The notes: generated by a model from the letters alone, not told the origin. DNA of 64,000 nucleotides from Ensifer oleiphilus (GCF_013371465.1 NZ_JABWDU010000003.1:620001-684000); one strand, 5' to 3'; positions 8,787 to 19,475 are shown, counted from the first letter of the stretch. Made by a program: numbers and translations.

Positions 8787-9848
8787 ATGCGGCGCATAAC
8801 GAAACGCCTTCTTTCCCTCTCGCCCGTGAACGCCGGCGATATGCTGGGCAAGACGAAGCCCGCCCGGCGCGCTGCCATGGCCGCGACGATCGCCATCGCC
8901 CTTTCCGGCTGCATGTCGGCCTTTGACGACGTTCGCGCGCCGCCGCCCATCCCGGCGAAGCTGATCGGCGCCATGGCCAAGAACGGCAGCAAGCCGGAAA
9001 GCCCGGTGCTCGTTCGCATCTTCAAGCAGGAAAGCGAGCTAGAGATCTGGAAACAGAACAAGTCCGGCCAGTATGCGCTGTTGAAGACCTATCCGATGTG
9101 CCGCTGGTCGGGAAAGCTCGGACCGAAGACCAAGGCGGGCGACCGCCAGGCGCCGGAAGGGTTTTACCATGTGTCCGCCCGCATGCTGAACCCGAAGTCG
9201 CAATTCTACCTGTCGTTCAATCTCGGCTACCCCAACCGGCTCGAGTCTGCGCTCGGCTATACCGGCGAGGCGCTGATGGTGCATGGCGCCTGCTCCTCAT
9301 CCGGCTGCTACGCGCTGACGGACCAGGGGGTCGGCGAGATCTACGCCGTCGTCCAGCGCGCGTTGGCCGGCGGCCAGGGGCAGTTCCAGGTCCAGGCCTA
9401 CCCGTTCCGTATGACGGCTGCGAACATGGCCAAGCACAGCAGCGACCCGAACTTCACATTCTGGAAAAACATCAAACAGGGCTACGACATCTTCGAGGCG
9501 ACGAAACGCCAGCCGAAGGTTTCGGTCTGCGGCGGCCGCTACGTTTTCAATACCGAGTTTGCCGATGGCGAACCGACCGACCCGCTTGCCGCCTGCCCAG
9601 CGGCCACCGCAACGCCGGATGCCGGGCTAATGGCAAGGCTGCAGACGGAAGACGCCAAGATCGCAGGATTGGTTGCCAATCAGACGCCCGCCCCGCTGAA
9701 CGCCTATGTCGACGGCGGCATGCACCCGAGCTTCCGTGCGCTTCTCGAGAAAAACGGCGCCGAGAAGCTGGCCACGAAGATCTCGGCGACTAAATACCCT
9801 ATCAGCCGACCGGATGCGGCGCTGGCAGATCCCTATGCCGGCCTGTGA
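8787..9848 (+). CDS. L,D-transpeptidase-fold (YkuD) lipoprotein, YafK-like
   Basis: A 353-residue envelope protein. The ATG at 8787 has AAGGA before it and yields a lipoprotein signal ending in IALSGC. The YkuD fold is indicated by the catalytic block VHGACSSSGCYAL (His and Cys of the L,D-transpeptidase/amidase family). Spacing and the long C-terminal region (about 150 residues after the active site) fit the YafK subgroup better than the classical cross-linking enzymes. YafK-type proteins include DpaA, which cuts the peptidoglycan-lipoprotein link, so cleavage rather than synthesis of envelope cross-links is possible. It precedes two ErfK-type transpeptidase genes. Confidence 0.85.
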   Translation: MRRITKRLLSLSPVNAGDMLGKTKPARRAAMAATIAIALSGCMSAFDDVRAPPPIPAKLIGAMAKNGSKPESPVLVRIFKQESELEIWKQNKSGQYALLKTYPMCRWSGKLGPKTKAGDRQAPEGFYHVSARMLNPKSQFYLSFNLGYPNRLESALGYTGEALMVHGACSSSGCYALTDQGVGEIYAVVQRALAGGQGQFQVQAYPFRMTAANMAKHSSDPNFTFWKNIKQGYDIFEATKRQPKVSVCGGRYVFNTEFADGEPTDPLAACPAATATPDAGLMARLQTEDAKIAGLVANQTPAPLNAYVDGGMHPSFRALLEKNGAEKLATKISATKYPISRPDAALADPYAGL

Positions 9849-9926
9849 TCAGTGGCGGCGGGAGATGAACGACAGCAATACGTCATTCGCCCGGTGGTCA
9901 TCGAACACAGGTAATTGAGGTTTCCC

Positions 9927-10724
9927 ATGCGCCAAAGTGACGTCTGTCGCCGATCCTTCCTCAAGCTTTCTGCCGGCATGGCGGCGCTCGGATTGGCGGG
10001 GTGCGGCTCGACGCGCGAGCGGGTTTCGCAGCAATACGCTCCCGAGCCGCAACCGGTGCCGGCCGCCAATACGTTTCTTGCCGAGATGTACGGCGAACGG
10101 CCGGCGGAACTCTATCCCCTTCCCGCGATCCCCTACGAGAAGATCAACCCTCGCTATTACAGGCAGATGGTTCCCGATCCGACCGGCGAGCGGCCGGGCA
10201 CCCTTGTCGTCGATGTCGGCAACCATTTCCTTTACCGTGTCTACGAGAACGGCCAGGCGATGCGCTACGGCGTCGGCTTGGGCCGGGCCGGCTTCGCCTG
10301 GGCCGGTCGCGGTGTCATCCAGTACAAGCGGCCATGGCCGCGCTGGAAGCCGCCGAACGAAATGGTCGCCCGCCAGCCGGAGCTGCAACAGTACAGCATC
10401 GAGGCCGGCGGCATGGAGCCGGGGTTGAAAAATCCGCTCGGCGCCCGCGCCATGTACATCTTCCAGAATGGCGAGGACACGCTTTACCGCATCCACGGCT
10501 CTCCGGAATGGTGGACCATCGGCCAGTCGGTATCGTCAGGCTGCGTGCGGATGATCAACCAGGACGTCGTCGATCTCTATGACCGCGTGCCGAACGGCAC
10601 GCCGATCGTGGTGACGGATCTGTCGGCCGGCGGCATGGCGGCGCAACAGGTGGAGCCGCTGCCGCAGAACAATCTCCTGCCCGGCGAAGGCGGCATCCCC
10701 GGCGCACCCGCGCCGATCTATTAA
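9927..10724 (+). CDS. L,D-transpeptidase (ErfK/YbiS/YnhG type), twin-arginine lipoprotein
   Basis: A 265-residue protein. The N-terminus combines a twin-arginine-like motif (CRRSFLKLSAG) with a lipobox (LAGC), suggesting Tat export and lipid anchoring. The YkuD catalytic region reads IHGSPEWWTIG followed by SSGCVRM, the standard His and Ser-x-Gly-Cys-Val-Arg motif of enzymes making 3-3 peptidoglycan cross-links or attaching outer-membrane proteins. It lies 78 bp after the YafK-like gene and is convergent with a paralogue at 10779-11513. A terminator hairpin lies between them. Rhizobiales rely heavily on L,D-transpeptidases for polar growth, so several copies are expected. Confidence 0.92.
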   Translation: MRQSDVCRRSFLKLSAGMAALGLAGCGSTRERVSQQYAPEPQPVPAANTFLAEMYGERPAELYPLPAIPYEKINPRYYRQMVPDPTGERPGTLVVDVGNHFLYRVYENGQAMRYGVGLGRAGFAWAGRGVIQYKRPWPRWKPPNEMVARQPELQQYSIEAGGMEPGLKNPLGARAMYIFQNGEDTLYRIHGSPEWWTIGQSVSSGCVRMINQDVVDLYDRVPNGTPIVVTDLSAGGMAAQQVEPLPQNNLLPGEGGIPGAPAPIY

Positions 10725-10740
10725 GGCGGCCCATGCCGAC

Positions 10741-10763
10741 GTGGGAGCAGTACGCGCTCCCAC
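10741..10763 (+). terminator. Bidirectional terminator hairpin between convergent transpeptidase genes
   Basis: GTGGGAGC and GCTCCCAC form an 8-bp perfect stem around a 7-nt loop, in the 54-bp gap between two convergent genes. T runs are weak on both sides. Confidence 0.55.
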
Positions 10764-10778
10764 TGTCGAGAACTGACT

Positions 10779-11513
10779 TCAGATGACCAGCAGCGGCGTC
10801 TTTCCGCGGACGCGGTTGTAGAGATCGATCGCATCCTGCTGCAGCATGCGGACGCAGCCGGCAGACGCGTTCTTGCCGATCGAGCGCCACTGCGGCGAAC
10901 CGTGGATGCGATAGAGCGTATCCTGGCCGTCCTGGAAGATATACATCGCCCGCGCACCCAGAGGATTGCTGAGGCCCGGATCCATGCCGCCGGCCTCGAT
11001 GCCGTATTTTTTCAGGTGCGGCTGGCGCGCGACCATATCGTCCGGCACCGTCCAACGCGGCCACTTGCGCTTCCAGTGCACAACCGCCCTGCCCTTCCAG
11101 GCGCGTCCCTGTGCGCCGAGGCCGACGCCGTAGCGGATCGCCTTGCCGCCGGGCAGCACCCAGTAGAGGAACATCTTCTGCGTGTCGACGACGATCGAAT
11201 AGGCCGGCTCGTCGGTCGCGTAGGCAACCTCCTGCCGCAGGAATTCCGGCTTGATCGCACCGTATTCAACCGCCGGAACATCATAGCTCTCGTCCTTAAC
11301 CGGACCGTAGATCTTGGCGTAGTCGAGCTTCGGCGCAGGTTCGTCTTTGCGCTCAGGCTCGATCGGAGCCTTCTCCGGCGGGGTGATGACGTTCTTGTTG
11401 GCCTTGTCGGCGGCATTTGCCTCGAGACCGGGCTTCGGGACCTGGGTGCAGGCGCTCAAAATGGAGCTTGCGACCACTGCGAGCAGCGATCGGCGGGATA
11501 TTTGAAAAGACAC
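10779..11513 (-). CDS. L,D-transpeptidase (ErfK/YbiS/YnhG type), twin-arginine lipoprotein
   Basis: A 244-residue paralogue of the product of 9927-10724, encoded tail to tail with it. The signal is again Tat-like plus a lipobox (SRRSLLAVVASSILSAC). A linker rich in Lys, Pro and Glu follows (residues about 30-60), then the YkuD domain with RYGVGLGAQGRAWKGRA, IHGSPQW and SAGCVRM. It lacks the C-terminal tail of its partner. The pair probably arose by duplication; the shared MDPGLSNPLGARAMYIFQ-type block supports this. Expected role: L,D-transpeptidation of peptidoglycan from the outer periplasmic side. Confidence 0.92.
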   Translation of the reverse strand: MSFQISRRSLLAVVASSILSACTQVPKPGLEANAADKANKNVITPPEKAPIEPERKDEPAPKLDYAKIYGPVKDESYDVPAVEYGAIKPEFLRQEVAYATDEPAYSIVVDTQKMFLYWVLPGGKAIRYGVGLGAQGRAWKGRAVVHWKRKWPRWTVPDDMVARQPHLKKYGIEAGGMDPGLSNPLGARAMYIFQDGQDTLYRIHGSPQWRSIGKNASAGCVRMLQQDAIDLYNRVRGKTPLLVI

Positions 11514-11729
11514 TGTTTTATTCCGGGGTTGGGGACATGCGCGGAGAGAGGTGTGCTGTTGGTCCCATTCGTGACCGAAATGTGGTCAAATCCGATCTCT
11601 TTGGTGGATGGTCCTCGCCTGTGGTTCACAGCCACAGCAGTGTTGCAAAATTCACTCGGTCGGGGCGCGTGCGGCCAACCTTACTGACCGCGCGGGCGCA
11701 GCCATCGCAAGGTGCGTTAGACAGGCGCG

Positions 11730-12371
11730 TTAGGTGGCTGCGTCTTTCCGCAGCACGCTTTCTGCTTCTCCCGAGCTCATCTCGAACACTTTTCTGCCGA
11801 TCTCGAAACTGAAGCCGTTGCGGGCAAACGCTGATTGCTCCTTGGCTTTTCGCTTGTCGTCGAGGACGCCGCGACGGAAAGGACCGAAACCGCGCTTGCG
11901 GGCAAAGACGACGGCCGCATAGAGATCGTCGGTCGCCTCGAGAGCGACGGCTGCCGTTTCCCGGTCTATGCCTTTTACCGAGAGTTTCTGGGCAATCGCG
12001 CGTTTGGATTTTCCACTGCGCACCGCCGATTGGGTGCTGACCTGCGCATAGTCGGCATCGTTCAGGGCGTTCAGATCATAGGCGAACTTAACCGCGAAGT
12101 CGGCCACGGCCTTCAACTGCTCCTGGCTGATATCCTCGAACTTCTGTCGCGCCTTCCGGGTGATGGCGTCGAACAATTGCTTCTCGGTCATCATCTGGCG
12201 CTCGAGGCGATAGACCGCCGAGTTGCGCGCCCAGGACAGCATGCGCGCCGTTGGCGTGTCAGAAGGCGGCGTATCGGAAGAGGGATTGTCGTCTTGCGGG
12301 TCGATTGATGTCACGGGGCAGGAGGGCTCGTTTGCAATGCGCCTGTTGGCTGAAGAGTCGCGCGTTGGCAT
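11730..12371 (-). CDS. recX: Regulatory protein RecX
   Basis: A RecX-family regulator that limits RecA filament growth. From the ATG at 12371 it is 213 residues; a start at 12383 is also possible and neither has a strong ribosome site. Residues about 45-190 show the three-helix repeats of RecX (ARNSAVYRLERQMMTEKQL, DYAQVSTQSAVRSGKSKRAI, FARKRGFGPFR). It is not next to recA but sits beside a helicase and DNA polymerase IV, with which it shares a DNA-damage theme. Divergent from the helicase gene across 280 bp. Confidence 0.82.
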   Translation of the reverse strand: MPTRDSSANRRIANEPSCPVTSIDPQDDNPSSDTPPSDTPTARMLSWARNSAVYRLERQMMTEKQLFDAITRKARQKFEDISQEQLKAVADFAVKFAYDLNALNDADYAQVSTQSAVRSGKSKRAIAQKLSVKGIDRETAAVALEATDDLYAAVVFARKRGFGPFRRGVLDDKRKAKEQSAFARNGFSFEIGRKVFEMSSGEAESVLRKDAAT

Positions 12372-12651
12372 AACCGCTAACATGCAGCGTCGGCAGTCGC
12401 CAGCGATGGGATCGACTGTCGTGCCGCCAGATCGACAATTTCGCAACCGGAAACCGCAGCAGCATTTGTGGCCATTGCCAACGGGGCCTTTGCAATATGT
12501 CCCCCGACTGATATGTTCCTTATTCGTTCCCCGCCATGCATCTCTCATTTCGTGCGCGGGGATGCCTCGGCATTGCCCGGAGCGCCGGGCTATTTGCGCC
12601 GGCGCTCGGCGCATGGGGTAGAATCGGCAGAGACTTACCGGGGACTTCGGC

Positions 12652-14718
<2,067 letters not shown>

Positions 14719-14728
14719 GGAGCGGCAC

Positions 14729-15859
14729 GTGGCCGAGCCTATCGAAAGCATGAACGAAAGGCAGCCGGCGGCGAATGCGTCAGTAGCCGAGCGGCAGCGC
14801 AAGATCATCCACATCGACATGGATGCCTTCTATGCATCGGTCGAGCAGCGCGACAATCCGGAATTGCGGGGCAAGCCGGTCGCCGTCGGCGGCGCCGCAG
14901 CGCGTGGCGTCGTTGCCGCTGCCAGTTACGAAGCGCGCAAGTTTGGCGTTCATTCCGCCATGCCGTCTGTCACGGCGAAACGAAAATGTCCCGACCTCAT
15001 CTTCGTCAAGCCACGCTTCGATGTCTATCGCGGCGTCTCTCAACAGATCCGAGAGATTTTCGCCGAATATACGCCTGTCATTGAGCCGCTGTCGCTCGAC
15101 GAAGCCTATCTCGACGTCACCGACAATCTGAAAGGCATGGAGATCGCCACGGAAATCGCCGAGGAGATCCGGGCAAAGATCAAGGCTGCGACCAGCCTGA
15201 CGGCCTCAGCCGGCATCAGTTACAACAAGTTCCTCGCCAAGATGGCAAGCGACCAGCGAAAGCCTGATGGACTGTTCGTGATCACGCCGAAGAACGGGCC
15301 GGCATTCGTCGAGGCGCTTGCGGTGAAGAAGTTTCATGGCGTCGGGCCGGCAACGGCCGAGCGGATGAAGCGGTTGGGAATCGAGACCGGCCTTGATTTG
15401 CGTCAGCAGTCGCTCGCGTTCCTGCAGGAGCATTTCGGCAAATCCGGCCCGTATTTCTATGGTATCGCCCGTGGCATCGACGAACGGCGCGTCCAGCCCG
15501 ACCGGGTGCGAAAATCGGTGGGCGCGGAGGACACCTTCGTCGAGGATATTTTCGAGTTCGAACCGGCATGCGCCGAATTGCTGCCCTTGGCCGACAAGGT
15601 CTGGCGCTACTGCGAGGCGCACGGAATGAGCGGCAAGACGGTGACCGTCAAGGTGAAGTATTCGGACTTTACCCAGGCGACGCGAAGCAGGACGCTCGGC
15701 ACACCGATCGGCGGAGCGGCTGAGATGCTGGAAGTTGCAGTCGCGCTGCTCGCATCCGTCCATCCGTTCAAGCGCGGCGTACGGCTGCTTGGCGTCACCC
15801 TGTCAACGCTCGCCGGCAATGATGAGACTGCACGCCCGCAGCTCGAGCTTTCATTCTGA
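14729..15859 (+). CDS. dinB: DNA polymerase IV (Y-family translesion polymerase)
   Basis: A 376-residue Y-family polymerase that copies past damaged bases. The GTG at 14729 is chosen because AAGGAG lies just before it. Catalytic blocks are HIDMDAFYASVEQ (first Asp pair) and SLDEAYLDVT (Asp-Glu pair), followed by ASAGISYNKFLAKMAS and the helix-hairpin-helix region. The C-terminus ends QLELSF, matching the beta-clamp-binding pattern QLxLxF. It follows the helicase by 10 bp. Organisms of this group often have more than one dinB-like gene, so copy number cannot be judged here. Confidence 0.94.
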   Translation: MAEPIESMNERQPAANASVAERQRKIIHIDMDAFYASVEQRDNPELRGKPVAVGGAAARGVVAAASYEARKFGVHSAMPSVTAKRKCPDLIFVKPRFDVYRGVSQQIREIFAEYTPVIEPLSLDEAYLDVTDNLKGMEIATEIAEEIRAKIKAATSLTASAGISYNKFLAKMASDQRKPDGLFVITPKNGPAFVEALAVKKFHGVGPATAERMKRLGIETGLDLRQQSLAFLQEHFGKSGPYFYGIARGIDERRVQPDRVRKSVGAEDTFVEDIFEFEPACAELLPLADKVWRYCEAHGMSGKTVTVKVKYSDFTQATRSRTLGTPIGGAAEMLEVAVALLASVHPFKRGVRLLGVTLSTLAGNDETARPQLELSF

Positions 15860-15877
15860 ACGGTCTCGCCCGAAACG

Positions 15878-16033
15878 AAAAAGCCTGCCGCGGGAGGAGG
15901 TGCGGCAGGCTCTTAAAGGGATTGAATGGCAACTGGGAGGAGGAGTGTTGCCATTCCGGCAGGCGCTCGTTGGGAGGAGGAGAAAGCGCCCGCTTTCATC
16001 GAAGCTCTGCGGGAGGAGGTGCATCACTTCGAT
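15878..16033 (-). ncRNA. Four-hairpin small RNA array with CCUCCUCCC loops (CuckooRNA/CcsR-like)
   Basis: Four consecutive stem-loops each present the same motif, CCTCCTCCC on the minus strand (plus-strand GGGAGGAGG at 15892, 15935, 15972 and 16011). Stems: 15883-15891/15902-15910 (9 bp), 15925-15933/15947-15955 (9 bp), 15962-15967/15985-15990 (6 bp) and 15997-16004/16027-16034 (8 bp). Stem sequences differ while the loop is constant, which is what selection on an RNA loop would produce. On the minus strand the last hairpin is followed by TTTTT, giving a rho-independent terminator, and a TATATT lies 7 nt before the first stem. This matches the alphaproteobacterial sRNA class with CCUCCUCCC loops, whose loops can pair with Shine-Dalgarno sequences. 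One long RNA or two processed two-hairpin RNAs are both possible. Confidence 0.85.
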
Positions 16034-16039
16034 GAGTGC

Positions 16040-16045
16040 AATATA
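16040..16045 (-). promoter_or_regulatory. Candidate -10 element of the small-RNA array
   Basis: TATATT on the minus strand, about 7 nt before the first hairpin stem at 16034. No convincing -35 is visible 16-18 nt upstream, so an alternative sigma factor is possible. Confidence 0.45.
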
Positions 16046-16114
16046 CAGGAAGCCGGCCGTTTTCGTAGATCCGACTTCGCAGGGCAGCCATGCGCTGAGC
16101 GCCGGTCGGGCGGT

Positions 16115-17086
16115 TCAACGCGCCTTGAAGCGGTCGAATGCCGTCAGCCGCACCATGGGCGGATCGGCCTCGCTCCAGCGATAGACCTCGGTTCTAAGAT
16201 AGCGAAGCTCCTCGTCCAGTGCCTCTTCGCCGATCTCGATCCACCAGGATTTCGGGCGGCCATCGCTGCCATCGGACCAGCGGTAGCCGCGGCCCTTCAG
16301 GTGATCCTTCATCTCGAAGGGGCTGTTTTCCGCGTAAAGGCGGATGCGCGAGCGCTGGCTTGCTGCATAGAGTTCGGCAAAGGGTGTCTGCTGCGATTGA
16401 TCTTCGGGCCCGGCGATCACTTCGAGCAGGGCAAAGCAGTCGTCGACGGCACGATGGCCGTCGTGAAAATATCCCGCCTGGCCGATGAGGTAACCGAGCT
16501 TCGTGCCTTCGAAACCGCGGTCACTCCAGCCGATCTCGGAAACCGAGCACGCCCATGCCTTTTTCTCGAAGATCGGCGAAAAGGCCTCGCAAAACGGCCG
16601 GTCGAACCCGGCATTGTGGGCGATGATCAGGTCGGCGCGCTCGATGATCGCCAGAACCCGTGTCATATCGATCGCCTCCCCGGCGACCATCTCGTCGGTG
16701 ATGCCGGTGATGCGCGTGATCTCGGCCGGAATGGGCGCGCTCGGCTGCCGCAGACCGCCATAAACGTCGATGACGTCGCCGATCGCCCCATGGGCGTCGA
16801 AGGTAAACGCGATCACCCCGATCTCGATGATCTCGTCCTTGCGATGGTTGAGACCCGTCGTTTCGGTGTCGAGAATGACGCCGACGAGCGGAAACTCCGC
16901 CCGCGGCTCCGCCACGACAGGACGCGCCTCGAGCTTCTGCAGCACGCGGTAGCGACCCGTGGCTTCGAGATGATCGACCATCGCCCCGGCACTCATGCCG
17001 GCAGCCGCGCGAGAAGACGCGCGCTTGGAGCGGGCTCCCTTTTCGTCCGGATCGGACGAAACAAACATGTCGTATTGCAATGCCAT
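16115..17086 (-). CDS. 3'-5' exonuclease, DEDDh family (DNA polymerase III epsilon-like)
   Basis: A 323-residue protein. The ATG at 17086 follows a good ribosome site (GAGAAAGG); upstream in-frame codons look non-coding. The exonuclease domain covers about residues 60-230: motif I DTETTGLN, motif II IIAHNAGFDRPF and motif III HRAVDDCFALL (HxAxxD, the DEDDh type). The C-terminal 90 residues (RLYAENSPFEMKDHLKGRGY, WWIEI) form a domain often seen attached to these nucleases. It is not DnaQ itself, which is shorter, but a stand-alone repair or RNA-processing nuclease. The sRNA array lies 81 bp after its stop on the same strand, so read-through into the array is conceivable. Confidence 0.9.
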   Translation of the reverse strand: MALQYDMFVSSDPDEKGARSKRASSRAAAGMSAGAMVDHLEATGRYRVLQKLEARPVVAEPRAEFPLVGVILDTETTGLNHRKDEIIEIGVIAFTFDAHGAIGDVIDVYGGLRQPSAPIPAEITRITGITDEMVAGEAIDMTRVLAIIERADLIIAHNAGFDRPFCEAFSPIFEKKAWACSVSEIGWSDRGFEGTKLGYLIGQAGYFHDGHRAVDDCFALLEVIAGPEDQSQQTPFAELYAASQRSRIRLYAENSPFEMKDHLKGRGYRWSDGSDGRPKSWWIEIGEEALDEELRYLRTEVYRWSEADPPMVRLTAFDRFKAR

Positions 17087-17216
17087 CAGCCTTTCTCCCG
17101 GAACTTTTGGTGAAAGGGAAGACCGAGTGGCCATCGCGCCATCACTTTCCCGCTCTGTCAACAGGCCTATGTCGAGAGAGCCGGATTTAAGGCGGGAAAA
17201 CCTGTATTGGGCCGGT

Positions 17217-17243
17217 AAGCTGCGGGCCGGATGACCGCAGCTT
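17217..17243 (-). terminator. Hairpin downstream of the SRPBCC gene
   Basis: A 9-bp perfect stem (17217-17225 with 17235-17243, AAGCTGCGG/CCGCAGCTT) around a 9-nt loop, 74 bp after the SRPBCC stop and before the exonuclease gene. There is no clear T run, so its role as a terminator is tentative. Confidence 0.4.
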
Positions 17244-17316
17244 GCCGTCACGAGAAGAGACATCCGGCGCTTCATCGGGTTTGGAGAGATGGCAGCCGCC
17301 ATGGGGAGGGATGGTG

Positions 17317-17793
17317 TCACGCGGCATGCCGCAGGCGGCGCTTCAGATAATCACCGAGACTGTCTAGCATCGCCGCCCAGCCGTCTTCGTGACCGAGCGC
17401 GCTGTCGCTGCCGTCGAGATAGACGCCATTCTCCGTCATGACGATACGTGTCGCGTCGCCGACGGCCGAGAACTCCACGGTGACAACACCGGCAAAGATA
17501 AGGTCGCCAAGATAGGAAATCGTGCTTGCATAGACGATGCGCTGGTTCGGCTTGATCTCTTCATAGCGCGTGGTGTTGATATAGGGCTCGGCATCGATCG
17601 CGCCGAACGTGCAGATATCCGTGTGCCCGACGGTGAAATCGAAGGCGCGCCAGGCCAGCTCCCAACCATCGCCGGGCGCACTCCAGGTGGCGAGCGCATC
17701 GCGGTCCGACCAGGCGGCAAAGACGAGCTGCGGCGGGCTTGCGTAAATGCGTTCGACGACGACGGTGGCGTGTTCGGCTTTCGACCTGTTCAT
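17317..17793 (-). CDS. SRPBCC/AHSA1-family protein
   Basis: A 158-residue protein of the START-like AHSA1 group, small ligand-binding or stress proteins. Typical blocks are VERIYASPPQLVFAAWSD near the N-terminus, GYEI-like strands around RYEEIKPNQRIVYAS, and the long C-terminal helix with DGWAAMLDSLGDYL. It is divergent from a GlxA-type regulator across 118 bp, which may control it. In similar arrangements the regulator is ArsR-type; here it is AraC/GlxA-type. Ligand unknown. Confidence 0.85.
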   Translation of the reverse strand: MNRSKAEHATVVVERIYASPPQLVFAAWSDRDALATWSAPGDGWELAWRAFDFTVGHTDICTFGAIDAEPYINTTRYEEIKPNQRIVYASTISYLGDLIFAGVVTVEFSAVGDATRIVMTENGVYLDGSDSALGHEDGWAAMLDSLGDYLKRRLRHAA

Positions 17794-17911
17794 AGCTTGC
17801 TCCTCGATATGCCGGTCGGGATTGACCGTGTGCAGGAAATCTAAGCCGCGGACCGGTCACCTGTTAGAGCCGATATGGACAGGAACGGGGCATTCATGCC
17901 AATCATGCGTG

Positions 17912-18925
17912 ATGTTCCCGAAAAACACCGATGGCGCCGATCTCACCGTCAGCATTCTGGTCCTGCCTGAAACAGGCCCCATGGCGGTTTACGGCCTTTA
18001 CGAAGTCATGAGCCATGTCGGCAGGTTTGATGCCGGCACAAGGCGGCCTTCAGTTCGCCGGCTGCGCCCTCGCATCGTGGCGCGGCAGATGCAACCGTTT
18101 CCTTCCGCCATCGGCGTGCCGATCGCGCCGCAGGAGACGATCGACACGCAAGTCGCTGCAGACTTGATCATCATTTGCGATCTGGAACTGGGGTCGACGG
18201 AGGCTCCCAGCGGACGCTGGACGCAAGAAATCGCCTGGGTACGGGAACAGTTGCAGCGCGGCGCGACGGTCTGCTCCACCTGCAGCGGCTCGCTGCTGCT
18301 GGCCGAAGCCGGCCTGCTCGACGGCAAGGACGCCGCCTCGCACTGGACTGCTGCCGGGCTTTTCCGCGACCTCTATCCCGCTGTGCGTTTCCGGCCAGAG
18401 CGCATCTTGTGTGAAAGCGGCTACGATGGGCGACTGATGACCAGCGGCGGCGCCTCGGCCTGGCAGGAACTCGTGCTTTACCTGATCGGCCGCTTCTGCG
18501 GCCCGACGGAGGCCGCACGGATCGCCAAGCTGTTTCTGATCGGCGATCGTCGGGACGGGCAACTGCCCTTTGCGGCGATGGCACAGCCAAGGCGGCATGA
18601 GGATGCCATCATCGCCGGCAGCCAGATATGGATCGCCGACCACTATGCGGTGAGCAATCCCGTAACCCGGATGGTCGAGCAATCCGGGCTGCCCGAGCGC
18701 ACGTTCAAACGTCGCTTCAAGCAGGCCACCGGCTACGCCCCTGTCGACTACGTGCAGGCCATCCGCATCGAGGAGGCCAAGCAGATCCTGGAAACCAGCG
18801 ACGGCAGCATCGACGACGTCGCGGCGGACGTTGGATATGAGGACCCGACCTTCTTCCGCCGGCTGTTCAAGCGCATGGCGGGCATCAGCCCGGCGCAATA
18901 CCGTCAGCGTTTTCGTACACGCTAG
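17912..18925 (+). CDS. GlxA-family transcriptional regulator (DJ-1/PfpI plus AraC domain)
   Basis: A 337-residue regulator starting at ATG 17912. The N-terminal 190 residues form a DJ-1/PfpI-like domain with the nucleophile-elbow region STCSGSLLLAEAGLL (Cys in the usual place) and a hallmark ASHW block. The C-terminal 100 residues form an AraC-type DNA-binding domain (TRMVEQSGLPERTFKRRF, then DVAADVGYEDPTFFRRLFKR and GISPAQYR). Such regulators respond to small amino or amide compounds in several systems. The only close divergent neighbour is the SRPBCC gene. Effector unknown. Confidence 0.9.
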   Translation: MFPKNTDGADLTVSILVLPETGPMAVYGLYEVMSHVGRFDAGTRRPSVRRLRPRIVARQMQPFPSAIGVPIAPQETIDTQVAADLIIICDLELGSTEAPSGRWTQEIAWVREQLQRGATVCSTCSGSLLLAEAGLLDGKDAASHWTAAGLFRDLYPAVRFRPERILCESGYDGRLMTSGGASAWQELVLYLIGRFCGPTEAARIAKLFLIGDRRDGQLPFAAMAQPRRHEDAIIAGSQIWIADHYAVSNPVTRMVEQSGLPERTFKRRFKQATGYAPVDYVQAIRIEEAKQILETSDGSIDDVAADVGYEDPTFFRRLFKRMAGISPAQYRQRFRTR

Positions 18926-19052
18926 CCGCGCACACGCCATCCGGGAGAGGGCATTTCCCACTGCTTGCGCCGAAGGGAATCGTGGGCACGATGCACCTCC
19001 CGCCATCCAGGCTTTGGACGGGCGCCCTCGGCGACGCCCATCCCTGTTCCGG

Positions 19053-19475
19053 TCAACCGAGCGCCGCAACGGCCTCGATCTCAAACAGCATTCCGTCGAG
19101 CGCCAGTCGCGGGACCGGAATGAGTGTGCATGTGGGCTTGGTATCTTGGCCGAGCGCCGCTTCCATTTCGGCGCCGAAGATATGCAGCCGTTTTTCGGAG
19201 TGATCGACGATCAGCACCGTCAGCTTGACGATGTCACTTGGACCAGCGCCTGCGGCGGCAAGCGCGGTGCGCAGATTGGCAAGCGCCTGGCGAACCTGCA
19301 GCCGGAAATCCGGATCTAGCGTCCCGTGCTCATCCTCCCCTCCCTGGCCAGCGATAAAGACCAGCCGCACGCCGGATGGAACCAGACCGACATGGGAATA
19401 ACCATTGACCGATGCATCATAGAGCCCGACCGGATTAAGGAGACGGACAGGCGATTTCGAAAGTGTCGATGCCAT
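19053..19475 (-). CDS. RidA/YjgF-family protein
   Basis: A 140-residue Rid-family protein from ATG 19475. It has the signature region (LVFIAGQGGEDEHGTL, ALANLRTALAAAGAGPSDIVKLTVLIV and the C-terminal PTCTLIPVPRLALDG). RidA members hydrolyse reactive enamine/imine intermediates from PLP enzymes; the catalytic Arg of true RidA lies in a C-terminal RxxVxV-type strand, whereas here the block reads TCTLIPV. It may therefore be a non-RidA subgroup (Rid4-7) with another role. It stands alone between the GlxA regulator and a gene-poor stretch. Confidence 0.85.
   Translation of the reverse strand: MASTLSKSPVRLLNPVGLYDASVNGYSHVGLVPSGVRLVFIAGQGGEDEHGTLDPDFRLQVRQALANLRTALAAAGAGPSDIVKLTVLIVDHSEKRLHIFGAEMEAALGQDTKPTCTLIPVPRLALDGMLFEIEAVAALG

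Noticed and set aside
15892-16020. Four regularly spaced GGGAGGAGG copies looking like a short CRISPR or tandem repeat
   Set aside because: The repeat is only 9 nt, always sits in the loop of a hairpin whose stem differs each time, and no cas genes are near. A structured RNA explains it better.
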